DNA of 5,585 nt from an uncultured Oscillospiraceae bacterium (GTDB taxonomy: Bacteria; Bacillota; Clostridia; Oscillospirales; Oscillospiraceae), in contig CAJUOA010000153.1 in NCBI GenBank assembly GCA_910587785.1, positions 1 to 5,585 on the forward strand. The letters are read 5' to 3'. Below the pieces are notes generated by a model. The model saw only the letters and a program-made list of their open reading frames with translations, had not been told where the DNA came from and did no database searches. Numbering within the stretch: position 1 is the stretch's first letter; each line of letters opens with the position of its first letter. Of the stretch, positions 4,357 through 5,585 are shown one piece after another. The position numbers and the translations under genes were made by a program.

Positions 4357-5585
4357 ATGTCTAAGTTAATCAAGCGCGGCGAGGATGCCCGCAAGGCCCT
4401 GGAGACCGGCGTCAACCAGCTGGCCGACACCGTCAAGGTCACCCTGGGCCCCAAGGGCCGCAATGTGGTGCTGGATAAGAAGTACGGCTCTCCCCTCATC
4501 ACCAACGACGGCGTGACCATCGCCAAGGAGATCGAGCTGGACGACCCCTTTGAGAACATGGGCGCACAGCTGGTCAAGGAGGTCTCCACCAAGACCAACG
4601 ACGTGGCCGGCGACGGCACCACCACCGCCACCCTGCTGGCCCAGTCCATCATCGGCGAGGGCCTCAAAAACCTGGCCGCCGGGGCCAACCCCATTGTCAT
4701 GAAGAAGGGCATCGCCAAGGCCGTGGAGGCCGCCGTGGCCTCCATCAAGGCCGACTCCCAGAAGGTCAACGGCACCGCTGACATCGCCCGCGTGGGCACC
4801 GTCTCCTCCGGCGACGAGGTCATCGGCAAGCTCATCGCCGAGGCCATGGAGAAGGTCTCCGCCGACGGCGTCATCACCATCGAGGAGTCCAAGACCAGCG
4901 AGACCTACAGCGAGGTCGTCGAGGGCATGATGTTCGACCGCGGCTATATCTCCCCCTACATGGCCACCGACATGGAGAAGATGGAGGCCGTGGTGGACGA
5001 CGCCTATATCCTCATCACCGACAAGAAGATCTCCGTCATCTCCGACATCATCAGCCTCCTGGAGGCCCTGCTCCAGTCCGGCAAGAAGCTGGTCATCATC
5101 GCCGAGGACGTGGAGGGCGAGGCCCTGAGCACTCTGCTGGTCAACCGCCTGCGGGGCACCCTGAACGTGGTGTGCGTCAAGGCCCCCGGCTTCGGCGACC
5201 GCCGCAAGGAGATGCTGCAGGATATCGCCGTCCTCACCGGCGGCCAGGTCATCAGCGAGGAGCTGGGCTATGAGCTCAAGAACACCGACATCTCCATGCT
5301 GGGCCGCGCCCGCCAGGTGAAGGTCACCAAGGAGAACACCATCATCGTCGACGGCGCGGGCGACGCCCAGGCCATCAAGGACCGCGTGGGCCAGATCCGC
5401 AGCCAGATCGCTGTCACCACCAGTGACTATGACAAGGAGAAGCTGCAGGAGCGCCTCGCCAAGATGGCCGGCGGCGTGGCGGTCATCAAGGTGGGCGCCG
5501 CCACCGAGACCGAGATGAAGGAGAAGAAGCTGCGCATCGAGGACGCCCTCAACGCCACCAAGGCGGCTGTCGAGGAGGGCATCGT
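4357..5585 (+). CDS. groEL: Chaperonin GroEL (Hsp60), 3' end outside window
   Basis: Starting MSKLIKRGEDARK, 409 complete codons are present of the usual roughly 540; the frame is still open at the window edge. GroEL forms two stacked heptameric rings that enclose unfolded proteins and, with GroES and ATP, help them fold. The nucleotide-binding equatorial motifs are intact: LGPKGRNVVLD (30-40), TNDGVTIAKE (49-58, with Asp51 matching E. coli Asp52) and GDGTTTAT (85-92, with Asp86 matching Asp87). The apical domain follows (about 190-370), including KAPGFGDRRK, and RIEDALNATK carries Asp396, matching the catalytic Asp398 of E. coli. Nothing suggests loss of function. It is the second gene of the CIRCE-controlled operon. 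The missing part includes the last equatorial segment and the C-terminal tail, so a GGM tail cannot be judged. Confidence 0.99.
   Translation, partial: MSKLIKRGEDARKALETGVNQLADTVKVTLGPKGRNVVLDKKYGSPLITNDGVTIAKEIELDDPFENMGAQLVKEVSTKTNDVAGDGTTTATLLAQSIIGEGLKNLAAGANPIVMKKGIAKAVEAAVASIKADSQKVNGTADIARVGTVSSGDEVIGKLIAEAMEKVSADGVITIEESKTSETYSEVVEGMMFDRGYISPYMATDMEKMEAVVDDAYILITDKKISVISDIISLLEALLQSGKKLVIIAEDVEGEALSTLLVNRLRGTLNVVCVKAPGFGDRRKEMLQDIAVLTGGQVISEELGYELKNTDISMLGRARQVKVTKENTIIVDGAGDAQAIKDRVGQIRSQIAVTTSDYDKEKLQERLAKMAGGVAVIKVGAATETEMKEKKLRIEDALNATKAAVEEGI

Noticed and set aside
4029..4892. A 287-codon minus-strand open frame opposite groES and groEL
   Set aside because: It lies antisense to two certain genes and spans their intergenic gap; its Ser/Thr/Met-rich translation is typical of antisense to GC-biased coding sequence.

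Overview
The window looks like a GC-rich (codons strongly favour G/C in the third position), low-GC-lineage-related Firmicute of the gut Clostridia type, probably Oscillospiraceae or a relative. The evidence is a groESL operon under a perfect CIRCE element, AGGAGG-type ribosome binding sites, a Gram-positive-style short signal peptidase I, and a large surface protein with the 'YALILPA' secretion signal and Cys/His repeats that are familiar from gut Clostridia. The genus is inferred, not proven.

Layout. Left part (1-3331), all on the minus strand and read right to left: a 109-residue coiled-coil protein of unknown function (3331-3002), then signal peptidase I (3005-2415, overlapping the previous stop by 4 nt), then after 91 nt a long secreted/surface protein (start 2323, running off the left edge after 774 codons). 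The surface protein has an N-terminal secretion signal, eleven Cys...HxHxxxC[Y/F/W] units, an adhesin-like beta region and a DUF11-like domain. The three genes look like one transcription unit: a cytosolic coiled-coil protein, a membrane protease that removes signal peptides, and a plausible exported client.

Middle (3332-3937): a roughly 600-nt divergent intergenic region with no supported gene. It contains two minus-strand promoters that share an exact 12-nt upstream box (3391-3402 and 3550-3561), a set of perfect hairpins between them that could form a structured leader RNA for the minus operon, an AT-rich stretch (about 3500-3740), and a GC-rich, self-complementary island (about 3743-3857).

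Right part (3901-5585), plus strand: a sigma-A-type promoter, a perfect CIRCE operator (target of the HrcA repressor), groES (4014-4298) and groEL (from 4357, cut by the right edge after 409 codons). This is an ordinary heat-shock chaperonin operon.

No tRNA, rRNA, CRISPR array, insertion sequence or prophage gene was seen. The most interesting material is the CHHC-repeat surface protein with its adjacent signal peptidase, and the duplicated promoter/structured leader ahead of that operon.
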